Notes: generated by a model not told the origin, from the letters alone. A stretch of 64,000 nucleotides of DNA from Affinundibacterium baiyunense (GCF_018139645.1 NZ_JAGSPM010000005.1:49984-113983); one strand, 5' to 3'; shown: positions 1-9,168, counted from the stretch's first letter. A program made the numbers and translations.

Positions 1-511
1 TGGCGTGACCTTAAGTGGCAGCAACTTAATCGTCCCAGCGGGCGTGACCAGCTTCACGGTCACGGTAGCGACGATCGATGACACCGTGGTCGACAGTGCC
101 TCCCCAGAATCCTTACCGTTAGTCATTGGCGGGGTGACGGGCGCTGGCGGTATTGTTGACAATGACCAACCGACGATCACCACAGTAGAACCAGGCGCAG
201 CAGGTCCAGCTGGTGACACGGTGGTCGAAGGCAATAATTTGGTGTACACAGTCAGCTTGTCAGGTCCGACCACAATCGCCTCGACGTACAGCTACAACTT
301 AGGTGGCGGTACAGCGACAGCAGGTAGTGACTACACAGCAACCCCAACGTTTAGCAATGGCGTGACCTTAAGTGGCAGCAACTTAATCGTCCCAGCGGGC
401 GTGACCAGCTTCACGGTCACGGTAGCGACGATCGATGACACCGTGGTCGACAGTGCCTCCCCAGAATCCTTACCGTTAGTCATTGGCGGGGTGACGGGCG
501 CTGGCGGTATT
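1..511 (+). repeat. Long in-frame tandem repeat, 357-bp unit
   Basis: Bases 1-154 recur without a change at 358-511, a spacing of 357 bp or 119 codons. The copies keep the reading frame and encode the same part of an Ig/Calx-beta-like unit. The upstream copy is cut by the window edge, so the number of copies is unknown. Identity at synonymous sites indicates recent duplication or ongoing gene conversion. Confidence 0.95.
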
Positions 512-2734
512 ACAGATAATGAATCTGTGCCAACCGTATCAGTATCAAATGTTACTGTCGCTGAGAATGCAGGATTTGCGCAATTCACTTTGAGTTTAAG
601 CGGTGTTAGCAGTGTTGCGACTAGCTTTAATTTAGCACTGGCAAATGCAGGGGCGACTGGCGGAGGTGTTGACTATGGCGCTTCTGGTGCGACGAATCTG
701 CAGATATCAACAAACGGTGGTGGAACTTGGGTAAATGCGACAAGCGTCACTATCGCTGCTGGTGCAACGAGTGTCTTAGTGCGAACACCAATCCTTACAG
801 ACTCTTTGGTTGAATCTGCAGAAAACTTCACGTTGACAGCGACAAGAACAGCTGGAGTTACAAGTAATGCGTCTGCAGTAGGTACGGCAACAATTACAGA
901 CAATGTTTTGCCAACTGTTGCGGCACAAACTAGGTCGGTGTCCGAAGAGGGATTGAGTTCGGGTATTGCAGATACTGTCGGTAACCCAAGTGATACTACT
1001 AATTCCACTACCACTTCTGGGACGATGACGGCTACAGATCCAGATGGTGCAATTACGGCATGGAGTTTAACGTCGGCTCCAACTGGCCTCACGTCGAATG
1101 GCGTGGCGATCACGTGGAATTTGGTGGGGCAGACTTATACTGGTACAGCAGGTGCGACGCAGGTGGCTACATTAACCATCAATAATTCAGGCGCGTACAC
1201 TTTCAACTTGTTGGCACCAATTGATCACGTGGCTGGCAACGGTGAAAATATCCGTGCTTTGAATTTCGGCATTGGCGCGAGTGACGGCTTTGGTGTTGGT
1301 ACTGGGACTTTGACAATCAATGTTGAAGACGATGCACCAGTAACTACAGCGATGACACATGCATTGTTTGTTGGAGTCGACTCTATCTCTGTGAACGATT
1401 TAGATGCTGGATTTGTAAATGCAATCAATACAAATGGAAATGCTGTTACAACCACAAACGTTGATTCGCATGATACCTTAGCCGATCGTTTGTTGTGGGG
1501 TACAGGCAGCCCACAGTCTGGGTATGACTTAGTTGATACGACAGGCTTTACTACTTCGGCAGGTACTGCGGTTGCTCTGGGGCAATTGTTTGAGGTCGCT
1601 AAGTTTACGCATAATAATTTCCCTGTAACTGGTGCATCGTTGGATCGAACCGATTTGAACCTTACGTTTGATGTTGTAATCAATGGAGTCTCGACGACGG
1701 TACCGTTCACCGTAGTTTTAGATCATACAGAGACGACGAATACTAGTGATCCTGAAGCGTCAAAAGACATTATTCAGTTGCCAGCAACAAGTTCCACAAT
1801 CAATATCGCGGGACAAAATTATGTCGTGAATCTGAATGGTTTTAAAGATGAAAATGGTAACTTGGTAACGCAGATTAGAACATTGGAAAGTGCTTCTAGT
1901 ACGTTCGGTATTTTTGCTTCGGTCACTACTGTTGAACCATTGCCTGTGGCTACTGGTCGCGTTTTAGCACAAGGTGGTGCAGATGGATTGACAAATACGG
2001 TGACTTGGAGTGGTACGAGTACTTACGGAACTTTCACTGGGAACGCCGACGGCACCTACACCTTTACGATGAATGAGGCGACTAGAAGTTCAATCGCTGT
2101 TGGTACGCAGTTGACTGCCTCGTTTAATTACACATTCACAGATCGTGATGGCGATACATCAACTAATGTATTGAACATCACGATGGGTGGATACAGAAAT
2201 ACAGAGGGTACCAATGCTGCTGATACGTTAACTGGGCAGAATAGTGTTGCTGATATTATCTTTGGCTATGGCGGTAACGACACCATCAATGGTAATAGTG
2301 GAGATGACGTGCTGCTCGGTGGTACGGGTAACGATACCTTAACTGGTGGTGCTGGTGCAGATACCTTTAAATGGAGTTTGAATGACAATGGTACTACAGC
2401 AGCTCCAGCGATCGATAGAATCACTGATTTCGGTACTGCAAATTATGCCGCTGGCGGTGATCGTTTAGACTTGCGTGATCTGTTAGTTGGAGAAACGAGT
2501 GCAACTCTTGATAAGTTCTTACACTTTAATTGGGATGGTACGAATACGACCTTGTATATCAGTACCAGTGGTGCTTTCACCGCAGGTAATGCGATGGCGA
2601 CTAATCCGACTAATGTTCTCAGTAATGACGTGCAGCAGATCGTATTTAACGGTGTCAATTTAACGACAGGCTTCACTACAGATCTGCAATTAATCAATGA
2701 TTTGATTGCGAAAGGAAAAATCATTACGGACTAA
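1..2734 (+). CDS. C-terminal part of a giant RTX/type I secreted adhesin (5' end outside window)
   Basis: The reading frame is open from the first bases, so the gene starts upstream; about 910 residues are visible. In order I see the end of one Ig/Calx-beta-like repeat, a complete copy (about residues 55-172), a diverged Calx-beta unit (175-300), a VCBS/T1SS-like unit ending in VEDDAP (300-446), a choice-of-anchor-K-like segment (447-640), another VCBS-like unit, RTX nonapeptides (GYGGNDTIN, GGTGNDTLTGG, near 745-785) and a C-terminal type I secretion target domain. Such proteins leave the cell through a TolC-type ABC exporter and stay at the surface as adhesins; calcium folds the RTX part. 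No exporter genes lie downstream. The first two repeats share 154 identical bases. Family assignment is firm, ligand unknown. Confidence 0.9.
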   Translation, partial: GVTLSGSNLIVPAGVTSFTVTVATIDDTVVDSASPESLPLVIGGVTGAGGIVDNDQPTITTVEPGAAGPAGDTVVEGNNLVYTVSLSGPTTIASTYSYNLGGGTATAGSDYTATPTFSNGVTLSGSNLIVPAGVTSFTVTVATIDDTVVDSASPESLPLVIGGVTGAGGITDNESVPTVSVSNVTVAENAGFAQFTLSLSGVSSVATSFNLALANAGATGGGVDYGASGATNLQISTNGGGTWVNATSVTIAAGATSVLVRTPILTDSLVESAENFTLTATRTAGVTSNASAVGTATITDNVLPTVAAQTRSVSEEGLSSGIADTVGNPSDTTNSTTTSGTMTATDPDGAITAWSLTSAPTGLTSNGVAITWNLVGQTYTGTAGATQVATLTINNSGAYTFNLLAPIDHVAGNGENIRALNFGIGASDGFGVGTGTLTINVEDDAPVTTAMTHALFVGVDSISVNDLDAGFVNAINTNGNAVTTTNVDSHDTLADRLLWGTGSPQSGYDLVDTTGFTTSAGTAVALGQLFEVAKFTHNNFPVTGASLDRTDLNLTFDVVINGVSTTVPFTVVLDHTETTNTSDPEASKDIIQLPATSSTINIAGQNYVVNLNGFKDENGNLVTQIRTLESASSTFGIFASVTTVEPLPVATGRVLAQGGADGLTNTVTWSGTSTYGTFTGNADGTYTFTMNEATRSSIAVGTQLTASFNYTFTDRDGDTSTNVLNITMGGYRNTEGTNAADTLTGQNSVADIIFGYGGNDTINGNSGDDVLLGGTGNDTLTGGAGADTFKWSLNDNGTTAAPAIDRITDFGTANYAAGGDRLDLRDLLVGETSATLDKFLHFNWDGTNTTLYISTSGAFTAGNAMATNPTNVLSNDVQQIVFNGVNLTTGFTTDLQLINDLIAKGKIITD

Positions 2735-2769
2735 TTAATTGAGTCGATTAGATTTTTTGGTGTATTAGA

Positions 2770-2806
2770 AAAAATGGGACAAGTAATTGTCCCATTTTTG
2801 TTTTTG
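2770..2806. terminator. Bidirectional terminator between the adhesin and tonB
   Basis: A perfect 13-bp stem (AAAAATGGGACAA, loop GTAA, complementary arm ending 2799) with T-rich flank TTTTTGTTTTTG on the plus side and A-rich on the other. It lies between two converging genes and can stop both. Confidence 0.88.
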
Positions 2807-2834
2807 AAGTCGCAACTAAACCTAGTTCGAGTTC

Positions 2835-3485
2835 TCAATTCAAATGCCAAACATACTGTAATTTTGCCCACGATTTTTCTGGTACACCGTCTACAGTGCC
2901 AGGTTTAAATTTGCATAAACTTAAACCTTGAATCGCTGCTTTATCGAGTGCGCGCGAACCACTTGATTTTTCTACTTTACTTTCTAAAACTTTGCCATCT
3001 GGACCAATTAACATTGCTAGATTGACGACACCTTCTTCACCATTACGTATAGAGCTTGCTGGGTAATCTGGCTTTTCACAGGCGTTTGAATCCACTTGCG
3101 CTGCAATATGAACAGGATTGCTTGCTTTCATAAATTCTGTAGTTTCCTCATGGCTGTTTGTCGTTGTATTGGTGAAGGGCTTTGCTTGATTGAGGTCTTT
3201 TTCGACGACAATAATTGTTTCAGAATCAACACGTTCGGTTCGAACCAGTGGTGGCGGAATAATTGGCGCAGTCGGTGTAGTCGTGGGCATTTCCTTTGAT
3301 TTTTCCGGCTCTGGTGTTTTTACGGGTGGCGTAATGTTGGCTAGTTCAATAATGGTCGGTTGCCGAAAATCGGCGATGTTAGTTGCTTGCAACCCCAATC
3401 CCAAGGCGATCGCGTGTAAGGCACCTGTGATCAATAAAGATGAGACATTCTTTTTTTGTGTTTGTTGAAAATGATGTGTAGACAT
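2835..3485 (-). CDS. tonB: TonB family energy transducer
   Basis: Inner-membrane anchored protein that couples proton-motive force to TonB-dependent outer-membrane receptors. The 216-residue protein has a short cytoplasmic start, one membrane segment (about residues 15-32, with the His seen in the TonB anchor), a Pro/Thr-rich periplasmic linker and a C-terminal TonB domain with YPASS and the closing VDGVPEKSWAKLQYVWHLN. I chose the ATG at 3485 because GGGAG lies six bases upstream; a longer frame starts at 3554 but lacks a site. No exbB or exbD is adjacent, so it is an orphan transducer. It could serve either of the two TonB-dependent receptors further along the window, but nothing in the sequence proves that. 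Confidence 0.88.
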   Translation of the reverse strand: MSTHHFQQTQKKNVSSLLITGALHAIALGLGLQATNIADFRQPTIIELANITPPVKTPEPEKSKEMPTTTPTAPIIPPPLVRTERVDSETIIVVEKDLNQAKPFTNTTTNSHEETTEFMKASNPVHIAAQVDSNACEKPDYPASSIRNGEEGVVNLAMLIGPDGKVLESKVEKSSGSRALDKAAIQGLSLCKFKPGTVDGVPEKSWAKLQYVWHLN

Positions 3486-3868
3486 AATGAACTCCCATTG
3501 AAGTGAGACAGCGAGAATGTCGGGATCGACAAGTTGACGATAGCACTGCAGCATTGATAGCGAAGCTAGCCTTGAGAATCAATGATTGCCTATCGTTAGA
3601 TTCATAATATGCTAGAAGCTAGCAATTTAAAAGCATTTAATTGGTAATTTATTGTTCTTTTGTGCGGAAAAATAGCTATTAGATTGACTTAAGCTTTTTA
3701 AATCAAGAGCTTATGTAGAACTGTAAATGTGTGGTGAGTTGAAGAATAAACTGCTAGTTACTAGCAAAAATACGACACTAGACTTACTTTTATAAGTAAA
3801 ATGAATCGAAAGCGTCGTCGTCATGGAGAAATGACGAGGCACATGCATGAATGTTTCTGGAGAAAATA
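3486..3868. other. Divergent intergenic region between tonB and the response regulator
   Basis: About 380 AT-rich bases without a convincing gene. It must hold the promoters of both flanking genes. I see a short inverted repeat TTACTT-TTAT-AAGTAA at 3784-3799, about 70 bp upstream of the regulator start, and several AGCTAGC-like words at 3565-3625, but no recognisable operator. Confidence 0.5.
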
Positions 3869-4543
3869 ATGCAGAATCAAGACTCAAATCGTCCACAATC
3901 GAATCCGCAAACCATCCGTGTACTATTGGCAGATGATCATCCTATTGTTATGACTGGCTTTGCTATGACCTTAGCGGCTGAGGGCATGGAAGTGGTTGGT
4001 CAGGCAAAAACACCAACAGAGGCGGTTCAACAATTTTTCGCTACGCAAGCGGATGTGATCGTACTTGATATACGTTTTGGTGCCGAAATGACCGGTTTAG
4101 ATGCTGCTAAACAAATTTTGGAAAAACAAGCCGAGGCGCAAATTGTATTTTTGAGTCAGTTTGATCAAGACGCTTTAATTAAGGAAACCTATCGTCTAGG
4201 TGCCAAAGCATTTGTAACCAAAGATTGTGATCCTGCCGATTTAGCGATTGCGGTGCGAAGGGCGGCGCAGGGCGAGTTGTACTTTATGCCTTCGATTGCC
4301 GAGCGTTTGGCAAATCTCTCTGTGCGCGGCGACACCTCTCCACAAACAGTACTCGACGAACGTAGTTTGGCAATTTTTAAACTGATGGCAGAAGGTTTAA
4401 CCAATGTGGAGATCGCAGAAAAGCTCGATCTCTCGCAAAAGACGATCAGTAATATCAGTCAATCTGTCAAAGAAAAACTCGGCGTCCATCGGCCTGCTTT
4501 GATTACTAAATTAGCGGTCAAATATGGTTTGATCGAACCATGA
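3869..4543 (+). CDS. LuxR/NarL-family response regulator
   Basis: DNA-binding response regulator of 224 residues. The receiver domain has the acidic pair D22-D23 in LLADDHP, the phospho-acceptor D67 in VIVLDIRF and K118 in FVTKD. After a linker comes a LuxR-type helix-turn-helix (LMAEGLTNVEIAEKLDLSQKT and following). The start at 3869 is preceded by TGGAGA at proper distance; the upstream in-frame ATG-less extension to 3851 overlaps that site. The partner sensor kinase begins 8 bases after the stop, so the pair forms a two-component system. Target genes are unknown; the divergent tonB or the adhesin are neighbours but no link is shown. Confidence 0.93.
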   Translation: MQNQDSNRPQSNPQTIRVLLADDHPIVMTGFAMTLAAEGMEVVGQAKTPTEAVQQFFATQADVIVLDIRFGAEMTGLDAAKQILEKQAEAQIVFLSQFDQDALIKETYRLGAKAFVTKDCDPADLAIAVRRAAQGELYFMPSIAERLANLSVRGDTSPQTVLDERSLAIFKLMAEGLTNVEIAEKLDLSQKTISNISQSVKEKLGVHRPALITKLAVKYGLIEP

Positions 4544-4551
4544 ATTGACGA

Positions 4552-6090
4552 ATGCTGATGACTTCAAATCGCATAACACAACTAGGAATACTTGCTCGCC
4601 TATTACAATGGCGTAGCTGGAGCATACGTACTCGGTTAATGGTGATTGCGATTTTTCCGGTCGTGTATTTATTTTTTTCATTGATTTCGTATTCGTATTA
4701 CGCACGGCTAAAAGAAGTCGAAGAAGAGTTACATGCCCGCGCAACCACCATCACAACCGCGTTAGCCGATGGCGTTGAATACAATATCGTTGCTGGAAAT
4801 ATGCAGGCGATCAAGCAGATGATGTATAGCGTGATTCAAACCGATCGTAATATCTATCGCATCGCGATTTTGGATACGAACAAAAAAGAACTGAGTCATG
4901 TTGAGAACGCGGGGCAAGCCAAACCTGAGAAAAATTATGTTGAGTTACCGATTAAGCGCCACATGGTGTGGGTGAATTTGCATACAGATAATCATGCCAG
5001 TGTAGTGCAATTAGATAGTGCAAAAAGCAGTAGCCAAACCATACTTGGCTATGTGCGCGTCACCATGACCAAGTCATATTTGTTAAGCCAACAGCGCTAT
5101 CGATTTTCGATAGAGTTGTTGATGTCGATGTTGGCACTGTCTGTCAGTGCGTGCTTGGCATGGTATTTGTCTAAAGGCTTAAGTCAACCTTTACATCGTG
5201 CTATCAATGCTTTGCGCGACATTAGTTCTGGTCATACAGCGACGCAAATTGTCGTTTCTGATGGTGGCGAAATCGGCATGCTGCAAAATTCCATCAACGA
5301 TATGGCCAACAATTTGCATCAGTCGCAAACGCATTTAGAAAATACGGTGGCGGAACGTACCAAAGAATTAATCGCATCGCGCAACGAGGCATTAAAAGCT
5401 GATGCAGAGAAGCGTCGCTTGATTCATAAAGTCAATGCAATCGTGGAGAATGAAAGGCAAAGTATTGCGGTAGAAATTCATGATGAATTGAATGCGTCCT
5501 TGATTGCAGTTAGATTAGAGTCTGAACGGATCGCCAAGATTGCTGCACAAGCTAGTCAACATGAAACACTCGCGCCACAACTCCAAGAAATTCAAGAACG
5601 TGCCAAAGCAGTCGCCAAGCTTGCCTTGGATTTATATGCGAATGGTAGAAACTTGGTGCGACGATTGCGACCAGAAGTTTTGGATATGCTTGGATTAGAA
5701 GGTGCAATAGAAGAAATGCTGCGTATGTACAATGCGGCGCATGAAGATTGCCATTTTGAATTTGAAACAAAAGGGGATTTCGCGCAGCTAAATCCCGAGC
5801 TTGCTATTTCTGCTTACCGCATCGTACAAGAAGCTTGCTCCAATATTTTGAAACACGCGCACGCGAAGAAAGTCGAAATCTCGCTACAAATGAATTTTAA
5901 AAAATCTTTATTAAGCATCAGTGTGAACGATGATGGCAAGGGGTTCGATACAGAACAAGTTGTGGCTGGAATCGGCATCAGCGGCATGCGCGAACGTGTG
6001 CTTGCTTGGGGTGGCGAATTTGCTTTGCAAAGCCAAGTCGGTGAGGGCACGCGTATTTTTATTCAATTGCCAGTGGAGTCAATGAAATGA
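4552..6090 (+). CDS. NarX/DegS-type sensor histidine kinase
   Basis: Membrane sensor of 512 residues. TM1 lies near residues 30-50, a periplasmic sensor region of about 130 residues follows, TM2 is near 185-205, then a HAMP segment, a coiled coil, a HisKA_3 dimerisation helix with phospho-accepting H310 in the motif EIHDELNASL, and a GHKL ATPase domain with NDDGKGFD and the GISGMRERV box. This architecture goes with NarL-type regulators such as the one just upstream. The signal is unknown; the periplasmic part has no domain I recognise. A second ATG at 4558 is possible. The stop overlaps the next gene by ATGA, so translation is probably coupled. Confidence 0.92.
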   Translation: MLMTSNRITQLGILARLLQWRSWSIRTRLMVIAIFPVVYLFFSLISYSYYARLKEVEEELHARATTITTALADGVEYNIVAGNMQAIKQMMYSVIQTDRNIYRIAILDTNKKELSHVENAGQAKPEKNYVELPIKRHMVWVNLHTDNHASVVQLDSAKSSSQTILGYVRVTMTKSYLLSQQRYRFSIELLMSMLALSVSACLAWYLSKGLSQPLHRAINALRDISSGHTATQIVVSDGGEIGMLQNSINDMANNLHQSQTHLENTVAERTKELIASRNEALKADAEKRRLIHKVNAIVENERQSIAVEIHDELNASLIAVRLESERIAKIAAQASQHETLAPQLQEIQERAKAVAKLALDLYANGRNLVRRLRPEVLDMLGLEGAIEEMLRMYNAAHEDCHFEFETKGDFAQLNPELAISAYRIVQEACSNILKHAHAKKVEISLQMNFKKSLLSISVNDDGKGFDTEQVVAGIGISGMRERVLAWGGEFALQSQVGEGTRIFIQLPVESMK

Positions 6091-6299
6091 ATCAGGATGT
6101 AACTAGTCAGGTGAAAGATGGCGATTACTGTAAAGTGATTGGCGGTACCCACAAAGGAAAATCTGGCACGGTGCGTGACTTAAATATCAGCAAGACTGGG
6201 CATTTGACGATTACGGTAGTGCAAGATAATGGTGAGCGCTTTAAGACTTTAGCTAAGAATGTAATTCGGATTATCTTTTCTGGCAGTGAAATTTGTTGA
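6087..6299 (+). CDS. Small KOW-domain protein
   Basis: A 70-residue protein whose first half is a clear KOW motif (GDYCKVIGGTHKGKSGTV), the fold used by NusG/Spt5 and ribosomal proteins L24/L27e to touch RNA or protein. It has no NGN domain, so it is not NusG. The ATG overlaps the stop of the sensor kinase (ATGA), placing it third in the two-component operon. Its role is unknown; an RNA- or ribosome-associated partner of the signalling pair is possible but unproven. Confidence 0.75.
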   Translation: MNQDVTSQVKDGDYCKVIGGTHKGKSGTVRDLNISKTGHLTITVVQDNGERFKTLAKNVIRIIFSGSEIC

Positions 6300-6362
6300 C
6301 TGTGGCGCGATACCTTAAGTATCAAGCACAGGTTTCTTGTTTTGTAAATGTCGAGTTGGTTT

Positions 6363-6782
6363 ATGATGAAAAATATTGTAGCCATAGTACTGATTGGGGC
6401 AGCATCAATTGCTTGCTCCCAAGTAGAGAATGTCGCAAGTTGGCGATTTATTCAATCTGTCGGAGGAATGGCAATTGGCACACCAACTAAGACCAAAGGT
6501 GTTTGGATCTTACCTATTTCCGTTGATGTAAGTGGATTGAAGAAGTTCACCTCAAATCCCACCAACTTGAATTCAGGAATAGTGTGCCGACGAATAACTT
6601 CTCAGATCGAAGGAAAAACGATTTATTTGACCGTTCATACTGGTATTCCGGCAAAAACGGATTCAGCCAAGTGTGCTTCTATCGAAATGAAATCTATGAT
6701 CGAAGGCAAGCATGATGTGTTTTATAAAGAACAAAATGGAAATCGACAATTTATCGCTGAAGTCGAATTTGTTGATAGATGA
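6363..6782 (+). CDS. Hypothetical exported, possibly lipid-anchored protein
   Basis: About 139 residues with a short N-terminal hydrophobic signal (IVAIVLIGAASIAC) that ends in a lipobox-like SIAC, suggesting a small lipoprotein. The rest is hydrophilic with two more cysteines (GIVCRR and SAKCAS) that could form a disulphide in the periplasm. I do not recognise a family. Start codons at 6348, 6363 and 6366 are all possible; the middle ones give the best signal peptide. The ribosome site is weak. Confidence 0.6.
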   Translation: MMKNIVAIVLIGAASIACSQVENVASWRFIQSVGGMAIGTPTKTKGVWILPISVDVSGLKKFTSNPTNLNSGIVCRRITSQIEGKTIYLTVHTGIPAKTDSAKCASIEMKSMIEGKHDVFYKEQNGNRQFIAEVEFVDR

Positions 6783-6803
6783 AAACATATCGACAACGAG
6801 CGT

Positions 6804-7346
6804 ATGAAGCAACAATTCATTGAAGACGTTTTAAGTAACCCCAAAAATGCCGAAATTTTTGCCCGTTGGGATGCCATCGCACTGCCTGATAGTTGGCTGG
6901 TTGCGGGATGTTTGTTTCAAACCGTTTGGAATCGTAAATCAAATCAAAACCCGACGTTTGGTATCAAAGATTACGACATCTTTTATTTTGATGATGACTT
7001 GTCAGCGACTTCTGAGCAGGCGCATCAAGAACGCGTGAATGATCTTTTCAAGGATTTGAACATCAATATCGAAGTATGCAATCAAGCGCGTGTTCATCAA
7101 TGGTATCCATCCTACTTTGGGCATGCCTATCCAGAATTAAAAAGTGTGCAAGAGGGCATCGATCGCTTTCTCATCCCTTCAACTTGTGTGGGGATGAATC
7201 CACAAGAGATCTATGCACCCAACGGTTTTGAGATCTTGTATCAAGGAGTCTTAGCAATGAATTCGCTTACACCGCATCAAAATTTGTATGAACAAAAAGC
7301 GCATTCTTATCAACAGCGTTGGCCTTGGTTAAAGCGCATGCAGTGA
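6804..7346 (+). CDS. Nucleotidyltransferase-fold protein (PF06042-like)
   Basis: A 180-residue cytoplasmic protein with the signature of the small DUF925/PF06042 family: W-LVAGCLFQTVWN near residue 30, GIKDYDIFYFDDDLS around 53-67 with the two-aspartate metal site, and CNQARVHQWY near 92. The family has the nucleotidyltransferase fold, but its substrate is not established. It stands alone between two unrelated genes. Confidence 0.85.
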   Translation: MKQQFIEDVLSNPKNAEIFARWDAIALPDSWLVAGCLFQTVWNRKSNQNPTFGIKDYDIFYFDDDLSATSEQAHQERVNDLFKDLNINIEVCNQARVHQWYPSYFGHAYPELKSVQEGIDRFLIPSTCVGMNPQEIYAPNGFEILYQGVLAMNSLTPHQNLYEQKAHSYQQRWPWLKRMQ

Positions 7347-7424
7347 AGTTTGCCGCGCTTGCTAATACTTCTTTTTAAATTGAAAATATCTAGGCTGGGG
7401 AAGCAGTAAACAAAGGAGAGGTTG

Positions 7425-7823
7425 ATGTCCGAATTGATTAAAGGCGCTTGTCTTTGTGGTGAAGTTCGCTGGACTTTTGCAGGCCAACCCGACGGCGCGA
7501 CCGCCTGTAACTGTACTGCGTGTCGGCGCTATGGTGTATTGTGGGCTTACGATTATGAAAATGAAGGTATCCACGTCAGCGGAGTCACGCGCGCTTATGT
7601 ACGTGGTAAAGCACTAGAATTTCACTTCTGTCCTAATTGTGGTTGCGTGGCATATTGGCGTAGTTTGCAATTAGACGAACAAGGTCGCCGTCGTATCGCT
7701 GTGAATTTACGTTTGGCTGAGCCAGATGCTGTTGCTCAGATTCCGATAGATCATTTTGATGGACTCGATACGTTCGATGATCTTCCGCGTGATGGAAAGT
7801 GTGTGGCAGATTATTGGTTTTGA
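7425..7823 (+). CDS. GFA-family zinc protein (CENP-V/GFA fold)
   Basis: A 132-residue protein with the GFA cysteine pattern: CLCGEV near residue 9, CNCTACRRYG near 28 and FCPNCGC near 67, which bind one or two zinc ions. The family was named for glutathione-dependent formaldehyde activation, but most members have no proven reaction. Start at the ATG 7425: GGAG lies six bases upstream; a TTG directly before it is in frame but unlikely. Confidence 0.87.
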   Translation: MSELIKGACLCGEVRWTFAGQPDGATACNCTACRRYGVLWAYDYENEGIHVSGVTRAYVRGKALEFHFCPNCGCVAYWRSLQLDEQGRRRIAVNLRLAEPDAVAQIPIDHFDGLDTFDDLPRDGKCVADYWF

Positions 7824-7880
7824 TTGCTAGGAATCAGTGCGTGCGTCTAGTTTTTTATCACACAATCAAATGCAGATAAT

Positions 7881-8312
7881 ATGAAAAAACTTTCAGAATG
7901 GTGGGTCTATCTAGCTGGCGTCATTGCTGTAATCGGCGTGATTATTCATATCGCAGCTATCTTCGGTGGACCAAGTTGGTACGCTTACTTCGGCGCACCA
8001 CCGCAGATTGTGCAATCGGCACGCGAAGGCACTTGGCTGGCGCCTGTTAGTACCATGATGATCACTGCATTAATGGCGATTTGTGCAGCATATGCATTTT
8101 CTGCATTGGGCCTCATACGACGTTTGCCATTGTTACGCACAGGATTAGCTGGTATGGCAGCGATTTGCTTATTACGATCAATGATATTTTGGCCTTTGAT
8201 GATCAATCATCCAGAATTGCGCAACACTTTCGAAATTGTCGCGGCTATCGTTTGGGGCTTGGCAGGTGTGGGTTTTGTGTTTGGATTCCGTTTGGTGCAT
8301 GCACATCGTTGA
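7881..8312 (+). CDS. Hypothetical four-helix membrane protein
   Basis: A 143-residue protein with four predicted membrane helices (about 10-30, 55-75, 82-103 and 118-138). Between the first two lies a hydrophilic loop with SAREGTWLAP. I do not recognise the family with certainty. It has its own short upstream gap and no operon partner. Confidence 0.7.
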   Translation: MKKLSEWWVYLAGVIAVIGVIIHIAAIFGGPSWYAYFGAPPQIVQSAREGTWLAPVSTMMITALMAICAAYAFSALGLIRRLPLLRTGLAGMAAICLLRSMIFWPLMINHPELRNTFEIVAAIVWGLAGVGFVFGFRLVHAHR

Positions 8313-8529
8313 TGTTGTCAACGACAGGATTCCTGCGATGAGCTTTGTAATCGCAATCGCTTGATGTGCATCATGTAAACCTAAGGCGTAAAAATCATCG
8401 AACGTGCAAGACTTCCTCTTGTTTCTATAATGGTTTACATCAAAGAGCGAATTCATTCATTTATGATGGATTGATGATGCTCCTATTGGCAATGTATTTC
8501 ACTTTGAATCAACGATGAGGTAAGCGAAG

Positions 8530-8998
8530 ATGAGCAAAAAAAATTCTAATACTAGCAGCTTTTTGTGCAGCGTCTTTTTATGGCAATGTGACACAAGCAC
8601 GGCAGCACCAACATCACAGTAGTGAACACGGTAAGCTGTCACTGAATCAAGGCAAAAAATGGAATAGCGATGCGCCCCTGCGACAAAGCATGAATACACT
8701 ACATGCAGAGTTTCAGAAAAAAATCGCTAGCAAACAACATCAAGCTTTATCCAAAACACACTTCAAACAACTAGGCGAGATAACTCATACAGAAATTGCA
8801 AACATAGTCGCCAATTGCAAACTCAATCCGGAAGCAGATGCTGTGTTACATCAGATTATTGCCGAGATGACGCAGGGTGCAGACGTAGTGACTGGCAAAG
8901 CAAAAGGCCAACCTGCAAAAGCGACACATAAAGTTATCAATGCTTTGAATGATTACGGACGTCTGTTTGAACATCCGAATTGGATAATCTTGAAATAA
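8530..8998 (+). pseudogene. DnrO-like exported protein with an apparent frameshift in an A8 tract
   Basis: The ATG at 8530 (AGG about ten bases upstream) starts MSKK, then the frame is lost in a run of eight A (8536-8543). In the other frame the bases continue as ILILAAFCAASFYGNVTQA, a perfect signal peptide, and on to a 136-residue open frame (GTG at 8588) that ends at 8998. One A fewer would join start, signal peptide and body. The mature part has an N-terminal His cluster, the pattern LSLNQGKKWNSDAPLRQSM and NCKLNPEAD, which I associate with the DnrO-like family of small exported proteins (moderate certainty). The gene may be a true frameshift, a phase-variable tract, read by slippage, or a homopolymer sequencing error. 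Confidence 0.65.
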
Positions 8999-9168
8999 GA
9001 ACGCCGAAATACTGCTTGCAAGCTTATTGTCGTAGGGGGCACGGATTCACCGTGGCCAAGCGTTACAGTTGAGTAATGGGAGCAAGCTCAATAAGATTTT
9101 CGTTCAGGTAATTTAAGCGTCTAACGCGGAGACAAAATACGTACCTAGCCCTTAAAGTAAGTTAGATT

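Noticed and set aside
1-511. Possible CRISPR-like spacing of repeats
   Set aside because: The repeat unit is 357 bp, in frame and protein-coding; no short repeats with unique spacers exist in the window.
673-1113. 146-codon minus-strand frame in the adhesin gene
   Set aside because: Shadow of the repetitive plus-strand coding sequence; the plus frame has recognisable domains.
9001-9168. Hairpin CACGG-ATTCA-CCGTG as terminator
   Set aside because: Five-bp stem without a T-run; too weak to call.
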